From NCBI RefSeq assembly GCF_000687555.1, contig NZ_JHWJ01000001.1, forward strand, positions 310,001 through 374,000: 64,000 nucleotides of DNA. The letters run 5' to 3'. The notes beneath the pieces were generated by a model. That model did no database searches and had not been told where the DNA came from. It worked only from the letters and a program-made list of their open reading frames with translations. This DNA comes from [Clostridium] aerotolerans DSM 5434 (GTDB lineage: Bacteria > Bacillota > Clostridia > Lachnospirales > Lachnospiraceae). Shown here piece by piece: positions 17,829-26,311 of this stretch; the stretch's first letter is position 1; each line of letters begins with the position of its first letter. Position numbers and translations under genes: made by a program.

Positions 17829-18803
17829 ATGGCAAAAACTAAAAATTTCAAAACAATTTTCCCAGCTGTTTCTGTTCCGTTAAAAGATGATTATTCTATT
17901 GATGAAAAAGAGTTCCGTGCATATCTTCGTTGGCTTAAAACATTTTATGGTAAGGGAATTGAGGGGTTAGTATGTAATGGTCATACTGGTGAAATAACAG
18001 GTCTGTCACGTCCAGAACGTAAACGTGTCGTTGAAATCTGCAGCGAAGAGTGCGGTGATGTAATGACAATTATTTCCGGTATTAACTGCGAGAACACCGC
18101 AGAGTCCATTGAAATGGCAAAGGAAGCAAAGGAAGCTGGTGCAGATGGAATTCTGTTAATGCCTCCTCATATGTGGCTTCGTTTCGGAATGCATGGGGAT
18201 GCGCCGTTTGAGTATGTAAAGGATGTAGCAGAAGGCGCTGATATTGATATTATCATTCACTTATATCCAGCTATCAGCAAGGCATTTTATCCGGTAGAAA
18301 CTTTAATTAAAATGTGCAAAGAAATCGATCACGTAAAATGCATCAAGATGGGAACCCGTGTTACTTCCATTTATGAGCATGATGTACGTCTGCTTCGCCA
18401 GGAATGTCCTGATATCTCACTTATCACCTGCCACGATGAAACACTTTGTGTCAGCTGGTTCCCTGGAATGGATGGCGCATTAATCGGCTTTGCAGGCTGC
18501 GTTCCTGAGATTATCTGCCCGGCATGGGATGTGTTTAAGAATCCAGACAAACACACATTAAAAGAAGCACAGAACTGGTCCGATCGTATTTATCATATCT
18601 CCCAGGCAATCTATGGTGGCGGACAGCCGTCTGGTGAAGCTCATGCACGTTTAAAAGAGGCGCTGGTACAGCGAGGAGTCTTTACTTCCGGACTCATGCG
18701 CAAACCGGTATTGCCATTAAATCAAGAGGAAAAGGATTGGATTGCACTGGGTCTTGAGCGCAGTGAGCTTGCAAACGTTGATATGAAGCAGTTTCTGGAT
18801 TAA
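17829..18803 (+). CDS. DapA-superfamily aldolase/lyase of unknown substrate
   Basis: This 324-residue protein is a TIM-barrel member of the dihydrodipicolinate synthase/N-acetylneuraminate lyase family. It shows GHTGEITGLSRPERKRVVE, a Tyr in IIHLYPAIS and the probable Schiff-base Lys in VKCIKMGTR. It is longer than dapA in this window and diverges strongly from it, so it is not a lysine-pathway enzyme. Local LacI control and a downstream transporter suggest catabolism of an imported keto or sugar acid; that is inference. GTAAGGAG precedes the ATG. The real substrate is unknown. Confidence 0.88.
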   Translation: MAKTKNFKTIFPAVSVPLKDDYSIDEKEFRAYLRWLKTFYGKGIEGLVCNGHTGEITGLSRPERKRVVEICSEECGDVMTIISGINCENTAESIEMAKEAKEAGADGILLMPPHMWLRFGMHGDAPFEYVKDVAEGADIDIIIHLYPAISKAFYPVETLIKMCKEIDHVKCIKMGTRVTSIYEHDVRLLRQECPDISLITCHDETLCVSWFPGMDGALIGFAGCVPEIICPAWDVFKNPDKHTLKEAQNWSDRIYHISQAIYGGGQPSGEAHARLKEALVQRGVFTSGLMRKPVLPLNQEEKDWIALGLERSELANVDMKQFLD

Positions 18804-18847
18804 TCCGGACATTTAAAACAGGAACAATCCCATTTATAAAGGATAGG

Positions 18848-18892
18848 AAAGAGAGCTGGTTCTGGACATGATCCAAAATCAGCTTTCTTTTA
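18848..18892 (+). terminator. Probable terminator after the DapA-like gene
   Basis: AAAGAGAGCTG and CAGCTTTCTTT pair with one G-U and enclose an inner TGGA/TCCA stem, followed by a T-rich stretch. Nothing else is evident in 18893-19030. Confidence 0.6.
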
Positions 18893-19030
18893 TGGTCATG
18901 GCGCCTGTTTCGTTTAGATGGCCTGTGCTATTGAATCCGCAATTGATTTGATAGGAAAGGATTTGTAATTTAGTACTATTTAGACATAATTAATATTAAA
19001 TGCAACATATTGCAGAAACAGTTGTAAATA

Positions 19031-19058
19031 TTGACGGAATTAAGGGGAGTGTTATAAA
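19031..19058 (+). promoter_or_regulatory. Candidate promoter of the NRAMP-like gene
   Basis: TTGACG (19031-19036), a 16-bp spacer and TATAAA (19053-19058). The spacer contains AAGGGGAG, which could instead be the ribosome site of a 24-codon ORF at 19059, so the two readings compete. Confidence 0.5.
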
Positions 19059-19133
19059 ATGAATCAACAAAAACAAACGATTGCATGCATGCCTTGTTGT
19101 TTGATTTTTACAATTTACACAATACGTACATAA
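19059..19133 (+). CDS. Possible 24-residue leader peptide before the NRAMP-like gene
   Basis: An ATG with AAGGGGAG 9 nt upstream opens a 24-codon ORF (starts MNQQKQTIAC, then MPCCLIF, ends TIRT). It ends 31 nt before the transporter start. It contains three Cys and a hydrophobic middle. An imperfect hairpin with a T5 run overlaps it, so it may be part of an attenuator. If the promoter at 19031 is used, the transcript would start at or after the ATG and the ORF would not be translated. Confidence 0.25.
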   Translation: MNQQKQTIACMPCCLIFTIYTIRT

Positions 19134-19164
19134 TAATTATGCTCAAGCGATTAGGAGGGTATTT

Positions 19165-20511
19165 ATGGAAGGTAATTATGCGGGGGATTTAGTAATTACA
19201 CAAGAGTTCAATGATACGACGGAGGTTGCTGCTGATAATGTATTGGGGTTTGATCCAAAGACCGTTAAACGTCTTCCTCTTGGGGAACTGTTAAAAAAAG
19301 TAGGACCGGGGTTTATTTTAGCAGGTATCGTACTCGGGCCGGGATCATTGACAACTTCAGCCATGATCGGTGCTCAATTCGGATACCGTTTGCTTTGGAT
19401 CATGATTCCTGTTTTATTTATGGGAACTACATTTATGCTGACAACTTATAGACTGTCGATGCTGACTGGGATGCCGTCCATTCATGCGATCCGTCATTAT
19501 TACGGTAAGACTGCTGCTGGTTTCGTTGGCATTGCTACATTCTTAGCCTGCATGTTTTTTACGATTGGAAACATCTCTGGCATCGGAGCCGGAATGAATC
19601 TGATTTTTGGAATCAACTGGAAGCTTGGAGCTGTCATTATCATGGCTGCGGTAATATTCTGCTATTTTTCTAAGAATGTTTATAATAAGATAGAAAAAGG
19701 AATTATGGTTGCGCTATGTGCTATGACAATTGCTTTCCTGGTTGTTCTGGTCATGTCTGGCGGGCCTGATACCAGGGAAACTGCCAGAGGACTTGTTCAG
19801 TGGAAGTTTCCAGTGGGAAGTCTTCCGGTGATCATTGGATTCATTGGTTCCAGTGCCTCATTAACGACTGGAATTTATGGAACCTATCTCGGCAATGAAA
19901 AGAAGTGGAAAAAGCAGGATTTATTCAACGGCGTAATGATGACTGATGCAGCCGCACATATTTTTGGAGTTGTCGTTATCAGTATTGCAATTATCCTGGT
20001 CGGAGCCATCGTTATGAATCCCACGGGAGCGACCATTAACGCCCCGGCTGATCTGGCAGCTATGCTGATTCCAGTACTTGGAAATGCAGCTCCGCTTGTT
20101 ATGGGGATTGCCCTGCTTTCCGCAGCGTTCTCCGCTATTTTAGGAAATACTGCAAGAGGAGTTGTACTGTTTAGTGCAGGTGTGAATCAGCCAACGGCAT
20201 TGGACGGAAAGAACATTAAAATTGGTTCCATGATTGTTCTTGCCATTGGTACGGCCATTTGTTTCAGCTATGGAAAATCTCCGGTTCAATTGATCTATTT
20301 ATCCAATGTTGCCACCGGGGTAGCAACACCTGTTGCAGGATTATTTATTACAAGGATGATCTGGAGAAAGGATATTAACCGTGGGATTAAAGAACCAAGG
20401 GCATTACAGATCTGTATGACCATCAGTTACATATTCTATTTATTTGTGACCATATATGCATTAGCTGGTGCAGTACCGAAATTTATCCATTCTATGGCAG
20501 CGCTGTTCTAA
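19165..20511 (+). CDS. NRAMP-fold membrane transporter lacking the metal-binding motifs
   Basis: This 448-residue protein has about eleven hydrophobic segments and the NRAMP layout: GPGFILAG in TM1 and the MTDAAAHIFGVV region further along. The canonical TM1 DPGN is replaced by GPGS (residues 58-61), losing the metal-ligating Asp and Asn. The TM6 MPH is absent; the equivalent stretch reads GSSASLTTGIYG. Transition-metal transport is therefore unlikely. It follows the DapA-like aldolase and may import its substrate, which is inference. TAGGAGGGT precedes the ATG. Annotation pipelines would probably call it a divalent-metal or MntH-like transporter. Confidence 0.85.
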   Translation: MEGNYAGDLVITQEFNDTTEVAADNVLGFDPKTVKRLPLGELLKKVGPGFILAGIVLGPGSLTTSAMIGAQFGYRLLWIMIPVLFMGTTFMLTTYRLSMLTGMPSIHAIRHYYGKTAAGFVGIATFLACMFFTIGNISGIGAGMNLIFGINWKLGAVIIMAAVIFCYFSKNVYNKIEKGIMVALCAMTIAFLVVLVMSGGPDTRETARGLVQWKFPVGSLPVIIGFIGSSASLTTGIYGTYLGNEKKWKKQDLFNGVMMTDAAAHIFGVVVISIAIILVGAIVMNPTGATINAPADLAAMLIPVLGNAAPLVMGIALLSAAFSAILGNTARGVVLFSAGVNQPTALDGKNIKIGSMIVLAIGTAICFSYGKSPVQLIYLSNVATGVATPVAGLFITRMIWRKDINRGIKEPRALQICMTISYIFYLFVTIYALAGAVPKFIHSMAALF

Positions 20512-20535
20512 AACGAAATACCTTGTTATCATTAG

Positions 20536-20614
20536 AATACATCTATAGGTTTTCACCCGCTTAGTATGAGGCTTTGGTATGGCTCATAAGGGAGGATTCT
20601 TATAGATGTATTTT
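20536..20614 (+). terminator. Terminator after the NRAMP-like gene
   Basis: A 12-bp stem (AATACATCTATA with TATAGATGTATT) encloses a long loop and is followed by TTTTATT. Confidence 0.65.
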
Positions 20615-20675
20615 ATTGCAATAAAAAATGCTGGAAGTGCTCTTTGAAACATCTCCCAACATTCCCATAGAAATT

Positions 20676-20909
20676 TTAAACTTCCTTGTCTTCCCGGTTG
20701 TTTTTTTTATCTCGTTCCTCCGGCTTTAAGACGCGGGCCACCAGCTGCACCACATATAGAAAGACAGGAACAGCAACCGTTGAAAAAATAGCAGCCAACA
20801 GCCAGTTCTTTGAATCCGGATGCCGGGAAAATGCAGCGAATAACGCAATGATATACATGGATATGATTAAGATGACTCCGATCATTGCCAGAGGGCGTTT
20901 CCATTTCAT
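20676..20909 (-). CDS. Small two-helix membrane protein
   Basis: This 77-residue protein has two hydrophobic segments (about residues 8-28 and 37-59) and a charged C-terminal tail (KPEERDKKNNRED). I do not recognise a named family. On the minus strand GAGGT lies about 9 nt before the ATG, and a TATAAT-type -10 (20955-20950) lies about 40 bp upstream. It is convergent with the NRAMP-like gene and divergent from the cell-wall-repeat protein. The function is unknown. Confidence 0.6.
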   Translation of the reverse strand: MKWKRPLAMIGVILIISMYIIALFAAFSRHPDSKNWLLAAIFSTVAVPVFLYVVQLVARVLKPEERDKKNNREDKEV

Positions 20910-20949
20910 AGGTAAAGTACCTCGCTTTCTGAACCTGAGTATTGTTTCT

Positions 20950-20978
20950 ATTATATCCCATAAAATGGAAAATGAAAA
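20950..20978 (-). promoter_or_regulatory. Candidate promoter of the small membrane protein
   Basis: Minus-strand TTTTCA (20978-20973), a 17-bp spacer and perfect TATAAT (20955-20950). Confidence 0.45.
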
Positions 20979-21094
20979 GAATCCCTTACAGAATCTTAAT
21001 AAAAAGTTTTGGCTTCTGTCCTGTACTTTTTACCTAAATTATAGTAGAATTTCTATTAAATAACAGGGACAGCTTGGAAGGGGTGTTACAATCC

Positions 21095-22174
21095 TTGAAG
21101 AAAACATGGATAACGGTGTCTGTCTGTATCCTCATAAGCCTGGGTTGTATCACGGTATCTGCCGCAGAGGAAACAGATTCCACACCATTAAGCGGCCAAT
21201 CCTTGGCACCGGAAACAGAGTGGAACTGGCAAAAGGATTTTGATGGCTGGAAATATATCGATGGCCAGGGAGGCTTTAAAAGGAATACCTGGGAAAGTAT
21301 AAACGGCAGCTGGTATTATTTTGACAACGATGGTTATATGGCTACGGACTGGCTGAAGATCAAGGGAGTGGAATACTGCTTTGCTGAAACCGGGGAGCAG
21401 GAGATTGGCTGGTGCTACAATGAAGATGATGAAAAGTGGCATTATTACGGCATGGATGGGAAGGCGCAAAAAGGCTGGTTTCAGGATGATGACGGAAGCT
21501 GGTATTGGTTCTCTACAAAAGGAGAGATGGCTTCTTCCGGCTATAAGAACATATCTGGAAATCGGTACTATTTCTTCGATAACGGGCAGATGGCTGCCAA
21601 TCAGTATGTAGGACTTGCCTATATGGATGAGAAGGGGGTACGAAACCGGGAGCTGGATATCATTGTAAAGGCGAAGAAAAGCTCTTATTCTCTGCCTGCC
21701 GATGTAAAGGAGGCATTTACAGAATCTTCTAAAAACGTTCCAAGACAGTGGGTCAAGAAGTTTGTTGACCAGGGCTGGCAGATTCTTTATTATCCGGATA
21801 AGCAGTATTTTGAAGCGCCAATGACAGGAAACGGCATCTATTACGTTGGTCATAAGCTGGATATCAATTATAAAAAGATTAAGATCTGCAACCCGGGCGA
21901 GCTTTCCCAGGCATTCGGTGAGTATATCGGTTATGCCTCCGGCTGTTATAAAAGCAACAGCAAATCAGGCACGGATCTTATGATGTATCGTGATCTTTTG
22001 GAGGATTTTATTTACATACCGGATTACTATTCCGATGATATGACATTTTATTTTGGTAAGCTGGTAGGAGCCTATGTGGAATCCCCTTACACAAGATCGG
22101 AGATGGAAGCGGCAGCCCCGGAGGCAATTGGTATATTAAAAGACATTTTGTATGAGCAGAAAACAGATAAATGA
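21095..22174 (+). CDS. Secreted protein with cell-wall-binding repeats and a degenerate protease-like C-terminus
   Basis: This 359-residue protein has a signal peptide (KKTWITVSVCILISLGCITVSA), then about five aromatic choline/glucan-binding-type repeats (about residues 45-170, such as GSWYYFDNDGYMATDWLK and GSWYWFSTKGEMASSGY). The C-terminal region of about 160 residues resembles anthrax-lethal-factor-like (ATLF) zinc peptidases in outline, but HExxH is replaced by QAFGE, so it should be catalytically inactive. That comparison is inference. The frame opens at 21074, yet GAAGGGGTG (21077-21085) points to the TTG at 21095. It probably sits on the cell surface. Confidence 0.75.
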   Translation: MKKTWITVSVCILISLGCITVSAAEETDSTPLSGQSLAPETEWNWQKDFDGWKYIDGQGGFKRNTWESINGSWYYFDNDGYMATDWLKIKGVEYCFAETGEQEIGWCYNEDDEKWHYYGMDGKAQKGWFQDDDGSWYWFSTKGEMASSGYKNISGNRYYFFDNGQMAANQYVGLAYMDEKGVRNRELDIIVKAKKSSYSLPADVKEAFTESSKNVPRQWVKKFVDQGWQILYYPDKQYFEAPMTGNGIYYVGHKLDINYKKIKICNPGELSQAFGEYIGYASGCYKSNSKSGTDLMMYRDLLEDFIYIPDYYSDDMTFYFGKLVGAYVESPYTRSEMEAAAPEAIGILKDILYEQKTDK

Positions 22175-22228
22175 GCGGCTTTGGACGAACCGGGGCCGCT
22201 TTTGTCGTATAAAAAAGTAAATTTATAA

Positions 22229-22257
22229 TTGACAAATGGTAGTAGATGGTATATTAT
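22229..22257 (+). promoter_or_regulatory. Sigma-A promoter of the DUF1304 gene
   Basis: Perfect TTGACA (22229-22234), a 17-bp spacer and TATTAT (22252-22257). Confidence 0.75.
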
Positions 22258-22312
22258 CGATATATAGATTTAATGCAATTTAATTTAATAAAATTAAAAA
22301 GGAAGTGAAACG

Positions 22313-22678
22313 ATGGCATTATTGACTAAAGCATTGATAGCTGTCATTGCAGCAGAGCATTTGTACATTCTTTGGGTAGAAATGTTTGCATGGACAACAA
22401 CCGGTAAGCGTATATTTACCTCTATAGACCATACGCTTTTTGAAAAGACAAAGGGTCTTGCGGCAAATCAGGGACTGTATAATGGATTTTTATCTGCCGG
22501 CCTTATTTGGTCCTTATTCATTGGGGATCCCATATGGGCGGCGAACATAGCCGTATTTTTCCTGTCATGCGTTGTTATTGCCGGAAGCTACGGTGCTCTG
22601 ACTTCCTCAAAGTCAATCTTTTTCAAGCAGGCACTGCCGGCACTTTTGGTACTATTAGTAGTTATATTAATCCCGTAA
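22313..22678 (+). CDS. DUF1304 membrane protein
   Basis: This 121-residue protein has four hydrophobic helices and matches the DUF1304 pattern: AAEHLYILWVEMFAW at the N-terminus, LAANQGLYNGFLSAGL in the middle and GSYGALTSS near the third helix. The family function is unknown. AAGGAAGTG precedes the ATG. The nitroreductase starts 32 nt downstream, so both are probably on one transcript from the promoter at 22229. Confidence 0.85.
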   Translation: MALLTKALIAVIAAEHLYILWVEMFAWTTTGKRIFTSIDHTLFEKTKGLAANQGLYNGFLSAGLIWSLFIGDPIWAANIAVFFLSCVVIAGSYGALTSSKSIFFKQALPALLVLLVVILIP

Positions 22679-22710
22679 TGGGGAAAATAAAGAAATAGGA
22701 GAGAGAAAAC

Positions 22711-23451
22711 ATGAACGAGACAATCAAATTAATCCAGGACCACAGATCCATAAGAAGCTTTCTTGACAAGGACGTTGACGATGCCGTGATTGATGAAATT
22801 TTAAGATCAGCTCAGGCTATGCCAAATTCCATCAATGGGCAGCAGACTTCTGTCATTGTAATAAAAGATAAAGATACCAAGAAAAAAATTGCTGAGTATA
22901 CAGGAAACCAGACCTGGATTGAGAATGCGCCTGTATTTTTACTGTTTCTTATTGATTTTTACAAGACAAAGTTAGCTGCTGAGAAGAATGGTCTTACTCA
23001 GGCGATTCATGAAAGCGTAGAGGGAACCATGGTTGGTACCTTTGATGCAGGACTTCAGATGGGAGCTGCTATTATTTCAGCAGAATCTCTGGGACTTGGA
23101 ATCGTTCCCATTGGCGGAGTGCGAAAGAACCCGGCAGAGCTGATTGAATTATTAAAGCTTCCGGAGTACACATATCCTGTCGTTGGTCTTGCTTTAGGAT
23201 ATCCGAAGGATCATTCCCATAAGAAACCAAGACTTCCCTTTGATACCTTTAAGCACGAGGAAGTCTATCATACCAGTGGTCTTTTAGAGTCCATGGAACA
23301 GTATGATAAGGATATGGAAGACTATTTAAAAGAGATTGGCCGGGAACAGGAAGGAAACTGGAGCAAGTTCACCTCCGGCATTTACCAGAGTATATACTAT
23401 CCTGAGGTATATCCCACTATGAAGAAACAAAAATTTTTGAATGATAAATAG
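22711..23451 (+). CDS. NfsA-type FMN nitroreductase/NADPH oxidoreductase
   Basis: This 246-residue flavoprotein has the nitroreductase N-terminus (DHRSIRSFLDKDV) and AMPNSINGQQTSVIVI, which binds FMN. The later GLGIVPIGGVRKNP and LPVVGLALGYP-like segment (YPVVGLALGYPKDHSHKKPR) match the NfsA/FRP subgroup that reduces quinones or nitro compounds. The physiological substrate is unknown. AGGAGAG precedes the ATG. It is the second gene after the DUF1304 protein. Confidence 0.9.
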   Translation: MNETIKLIQDHRSIRSFLDKDVDDAVIDEILRSAQAMPNSINGQQTSVIVIKDKDTKKKIAEYTGNQTWIENAPVFLLFLIDFYKTKLAAEKNGLTQAIHESVEGTMVGTFDAGLQMGAAIISAESLGLGIVPIGGVRKNPAELIELLKLPEYTYPVVGLALGYPKDHSHKKPRLPFDTFKHEEVYHTSGLLESMEQYDKDMEDYLKEIGREQEGNWSKFTSGIYQSIYYPEVYPTMKKQKFLNDK

Positions 23452-23461
23452 AACATAAATA

Positions 23462-23491
23462 CAGGCAGCCGAATCTTCGGCTGCCTGATGT
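23462..23491. terminator. Bidirectional terminator between the nitroreductase and ABC-F genes
   Basis: An 11-bp perfect stem (CAGGCAGCCGA with TCGGCTGCCTG) has a 4-nt loop and is followed by ATGTTTTATT. Confidence 0.75.
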
Positions 23492-23492
23492 T

Positions 23493-25406
23493 TTATTCCG
23501 CCAGTTCCTCCCACTGCTGATATAACGACTCCAGCTGCTTTCCGATGGCATCTTTTTCCTGATTCAGTTCCATAAGCTTTGGTACATCAGTAAAAATTTC
23601 TTCTTTTACAAGAAGTTCATCGATTTCCCCATCCCTGGTCTCCAGCTTGTGAATCTCATCCTCAATCTTCTTAAGCTCGTTTTGGCGCTTTCTTAAGCGG
23701 GCCTGTTCTTCTTTTTGAGCCTTCCAGTCCAGCTTTGTCTCAGTGGTATCTTCCCTGAGAGCTTCCGCTGTTACAGGGGAAGCGGCATAAAGGCTTGTCA
23801 TCAGTTCTCTTTTTTCCAGATAATAATCGTAATTACCGATATAGTTTACCATAGTCTGATTGGTTAAATCCAGGATCCTTGTAGCAGTCCGGTTAATGAA
23901 ATAACGGTCATGGGATACGTAAAGTACGGTTCCTGTATAATTGTTCAGTGCCTCCTCAAGAATCTCCTTTGAGGTAATATCCAGATGGTTGGTAGGCTCA
24001 TCGAGGATGAGGAAATTGGCCTCAGAAAGCATGAGCTTTGCAAGAGAGACTCGTCCCCGTTCTCCACCGCTTAAGTCCTTGACTCGCTTGTACACATCGT
24101 CACCGGTAAATAAGAATGCGGCCAGTATGTTTCTGATCTGGGTATTATTCATGGAAGGATACGTATCCTGAAGCTCATCAAATAGAGTTTTATCCATATG
24201 AAGAACCTGGTGCTCCTGGTCATAGTACCCGATATGTACCTTGGAGCCTAATATAATTTCACCCTGGTCTGCGCCCAGAATGCCATTTAACATCTTTAAT
24301 ATAGTGGTTTTTCCTGTGCCGTTGCCGCCGATGATGGCAACCCGTTCTCCACGTTTGATCTCAAAATCCACGTGATCGAACAGGAGGTTCTGATCAAAGG
24401 CTTTTTTTAGATTCCGTACGGTCAGAACATCATTTCCGCTGATAATATTGGGTTCCAGCCTGATTTTCATCTCATCATTTACTTCGCTGGGCTTATCCAG
24501 GCGTTCTATCTTATCCAGCATCTTTTCCCGGCTTTCTGCCCGACGGATGGATTTTTCCCTGTTAAAGGATTTTAATTTTGTGATTACTTCTTCCTGATGT
24601 TTGATTTCCTGCTGCTGATTGAGATAAGCTTTCATCTTTGCTTCCCGGATCATGGCTCTTTTGCCGCTGTAATCCGTATAGTTTCCCTGATAAACACTCA
24701 TAATGCCATTATCAAGCTCAACGATTTTTGTAACCACCCGGTCTAAGAAGTAACGGTCATGGGCAACGATGATTACGCTCCCGTCGTAGTTGACCAGATA
24801 GCCCTCCAGCCAGGCAATGGATTCCATATCCAGATGGTTGGTAGGCTCGTCAAGGAGAATGATATCCGGCTTTGACAGAAGAAGGCGTCCTAAAGCAACA
24901 CGGGTCTTTTGTCCTCCGGATAAAGCACTGACAGGCTTTTTAAAATCTTCCTCAACAAATCCAAGTCCTTTTAATACACCGGTCACCTCACTTTGATAAG
25001 CGTAACCGTTTTGCTGTTCAAATTCATGATTCAGCCGGCTGTAGGAGGATAGCATATCATTAAGCTCATCGCCTGTAAGGTGTTTCATATCCAGTTCCAT
25101 CTGGCGGATCTTTGCTTCCATCTCAATAATGGGCCGTTTGATTTCAAGGACCTCTTCAAAAACAGTGCGCTCACCGGAAAGGTCCTGGTGCTGGGATAAG
25201 TATCCCATGGTTTTCCCTTTGGAGATGACTACCTCTCCCTCGTCGGAAGGCATTTCTCCAATGATGATTTTTAATAGAGTAGATTTCCCAGCGCCGTTGA
25301 TTCCAACGATTGCTGCTTTTTCATGCTCCTCTATATGAAAGGAAGCGTGCTTTATGACTTCATTGCTTCCAAATGCTTTGCTTATGTTACTGCATGACAA
25401 AATCAT
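23493..25406 (-). CDS. ABC-F family ribosome-associated ATPase
   Basis: This 637-residue protein carries two ABC nucleotide-binding domains and no membrane segment. Domain 1 has GINGAGKS, LSGGQKTRVALG and LLDEPTNHLD; domain 2 has GGNGTGKTT, LSGGERGRVSLA and ILDEPTNHLD. The linker is basic and helical (about residues 240-300) and the C-terminus is a charged coiled coil. ABC-F proteins act on the ribosome in translation control or antibiotic protection; this looks like a housekeeping YdiF/Uup-type member. The frame opens at 25475, but GGGAGGAA lies 8 nt before the ATG at 25406. Confidence 0.93.
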   Translation of the reverse strand: MILSCSNISKAFGSNEVIKHASFHIEEHEKAAIVGINGAGKSTLLKIIIGEMPSDEGEVVISKGKTMGYLSQHQDLSGERTVFEEVLEIKRPIIEMEAKIRQMELDMKHLTGDELNDMLSSYSRLNHEFEQQNGYAYQSEVTGVLKGLGFVEEDFKKPVSALSGGQKTRVALGRLLLSKPDIILLDEPTNHLDMESIAWLEGYLVNYDGSVIIVAHDRYFLDRVVTKIVELDNGIMSVYQGNYTDYSGKRAMIREAKMKAYLNQQQEIKHQEEVITKLKSFNREKSIRRAESREKMLDKIERLDKPSEVNDEMKIRLEPNIISGNDVLTVRNLKKAFDQNLLFDHVDFEIKRGERVAIIGGNGTGKTTILKMLNGILGADQGEIILGSKVHIGYYDQEHQVLHMDKTLFDELQDTYPSMNNTQIRNILAAFLFTGDDVYKRVKDLSGGERGRVSLAKLMLSEANFLILDEPTNHLDITSKEILEEALNNYTGTVLYVSHDRYFINRTATRILDLTNQTMVNYIGNYDYYLEKRELMTSLYAASPVTAEALREDTTETKLDWKAQKEEQARLRKRQNELKKIEDEIHKLETRDGEIDELLVKEEIFTDVPKLMELNQEKDAIGKQLESLYQQWEELAE

Positions 25407-25446
25407 GTTATAATTTCCTCCCGAATAAGTGTAAGACAATAGGATT

Positions 25447-25475
25447 AGTATAATATAGGTCTTTTGTTTTTTCAA
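25447..25475 (-). promoter_or_regulatory. Promoter of the ABC-F gene
   Basis: Minus-strand TTGAAA (25475-25470), a 17-bp spacer and TATACT (25452-25447). It lies back to back with the rex promoter. Confidence 0.65.
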
Positions 25476-25496
25476 GGATTCAATAGAAAAACTAGT

Positions 25497-25525
25497 TTGA
25501 CATTATTTTGACGTGAAGTTATAAT
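25497..25525 (+). promoter_or_regulatory. Consensus sigma-A promoter of rex
   Basis: Perfect TTGACA (25497-25502), a 17-bp spacer and perfect TATAAT (25520-25525). Confidence 0.85.
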
Positions 25526-25561
25526 AATGATAGTTTATTCTGAGTAAAAGAAGGTGAAGAT

Positions 25562-26218
25562 GTGGCAGATAAAGAAATTTCAAAAGCAGTGATTGCCAGG
25601 CTTCCTAGATATTACCGATATCTTGGAGAGCTGCTGGAAGAAGGAGTGGAACGGATTTCCTCCAATGATTTAAGCATACGAATGAAGGTGACCGCTTCTC
25701 AGATCCGTCAGGATTTGAATAACTTCGGTGGGTTCGGTCAACAGGGCTATGGCTATAACGTGAAATATTTATATACGGAGATAGCAAAGATACTGGGAAT
25801 CGACAGGCAGCATAATCTTGTCATCATTGGCGCAGGAAACTTAGGTCAGGCCATTGCCAATTATGCCAATTTTGAAAAGCGTGGTTTTCTGATTAAAGGA
25901 ATGTTCGATATCAATCCGCGTCTGATCGGGCTTGTTGTCCGCGGAATTGAAATTCGAAGCGTGGACGATCTGGAAACCTTTGTGAGAGAGAATGACGTCC
26001 AGATTGCAGCCCTGACCATACCAAAGACCAAGGCGCCGGAAATTGCAGACCGCCTTGTTCAGGCAGGAATCAAGGCTATCTGGAATTTTGCCCATACAGA
26101 TTTAACAGTACCTGATGATGTTGTAGTAGAGAATGTACATTTATCAGAAAGTCTTATGCGTCTGTCTTACCGTGTATGCAGCATGCAGGATGGTACTGCT
26201 GATTTAGAGGACAGATAA
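25562..26218 (+). CDS. rex: Redox-sensing transcriptional repressor Rex
   Basis: This 218-residue repressor senses the NADH/NAD+ ratio and controls fermentation genes in Gram-positive bacteria. The N-terminal winged helix contains RLPRYYRYL and ASQIRQDLNNFGGFGQQGYGYNV. The Rossmann motif GAGNLGQAIANY lies at about residues 91-102, and the C-terminal swapped helix is present. The start is GTG at 25562, 5 nt after AAGGTG. No Rex palindrome (TTGTTAAN4TTAACAA) was found in its own promoter. A terminator follows. Confidence 0.96.
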   Translation: MADKEISKAVIARLPRYYRYLGELLEEGVERISSNDLSIRMKVTASQIRQDLNNFGGFGQQGYGYNVKYLYTEIAKILGIDRQHNLVIIGAGNLGQAIANYANFEKRGFLIKGMFDINPRLIGLVVRGIEIRSVDDLETFVRENDVQIAALTIPKTKAPEIADRLVQAGIKAIWNFAHTDLTVPDDVVVENVHLSESLMRLSYRVCSMQDGTADLEDR

Positions 26219-26240
26219 TCTGGATAAATAGTGAATGAGC

Positions 26241-26285
26241 CTGCCGGCAGACAGAGAGGAAGAACTCTTGGCTGCCGGCTGTTTT
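26241..26285 (+). terminator. Rho-independent terminator after rex
   Basis: CTGCCGGCAG and CTGCCGGCTG pair at nine of ten positions and are followed by TTTT. Confidence 0.7.
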
Positions 26286-26311
26286 CTATATGAAAGAAAG
26301 GTGAATGCATT

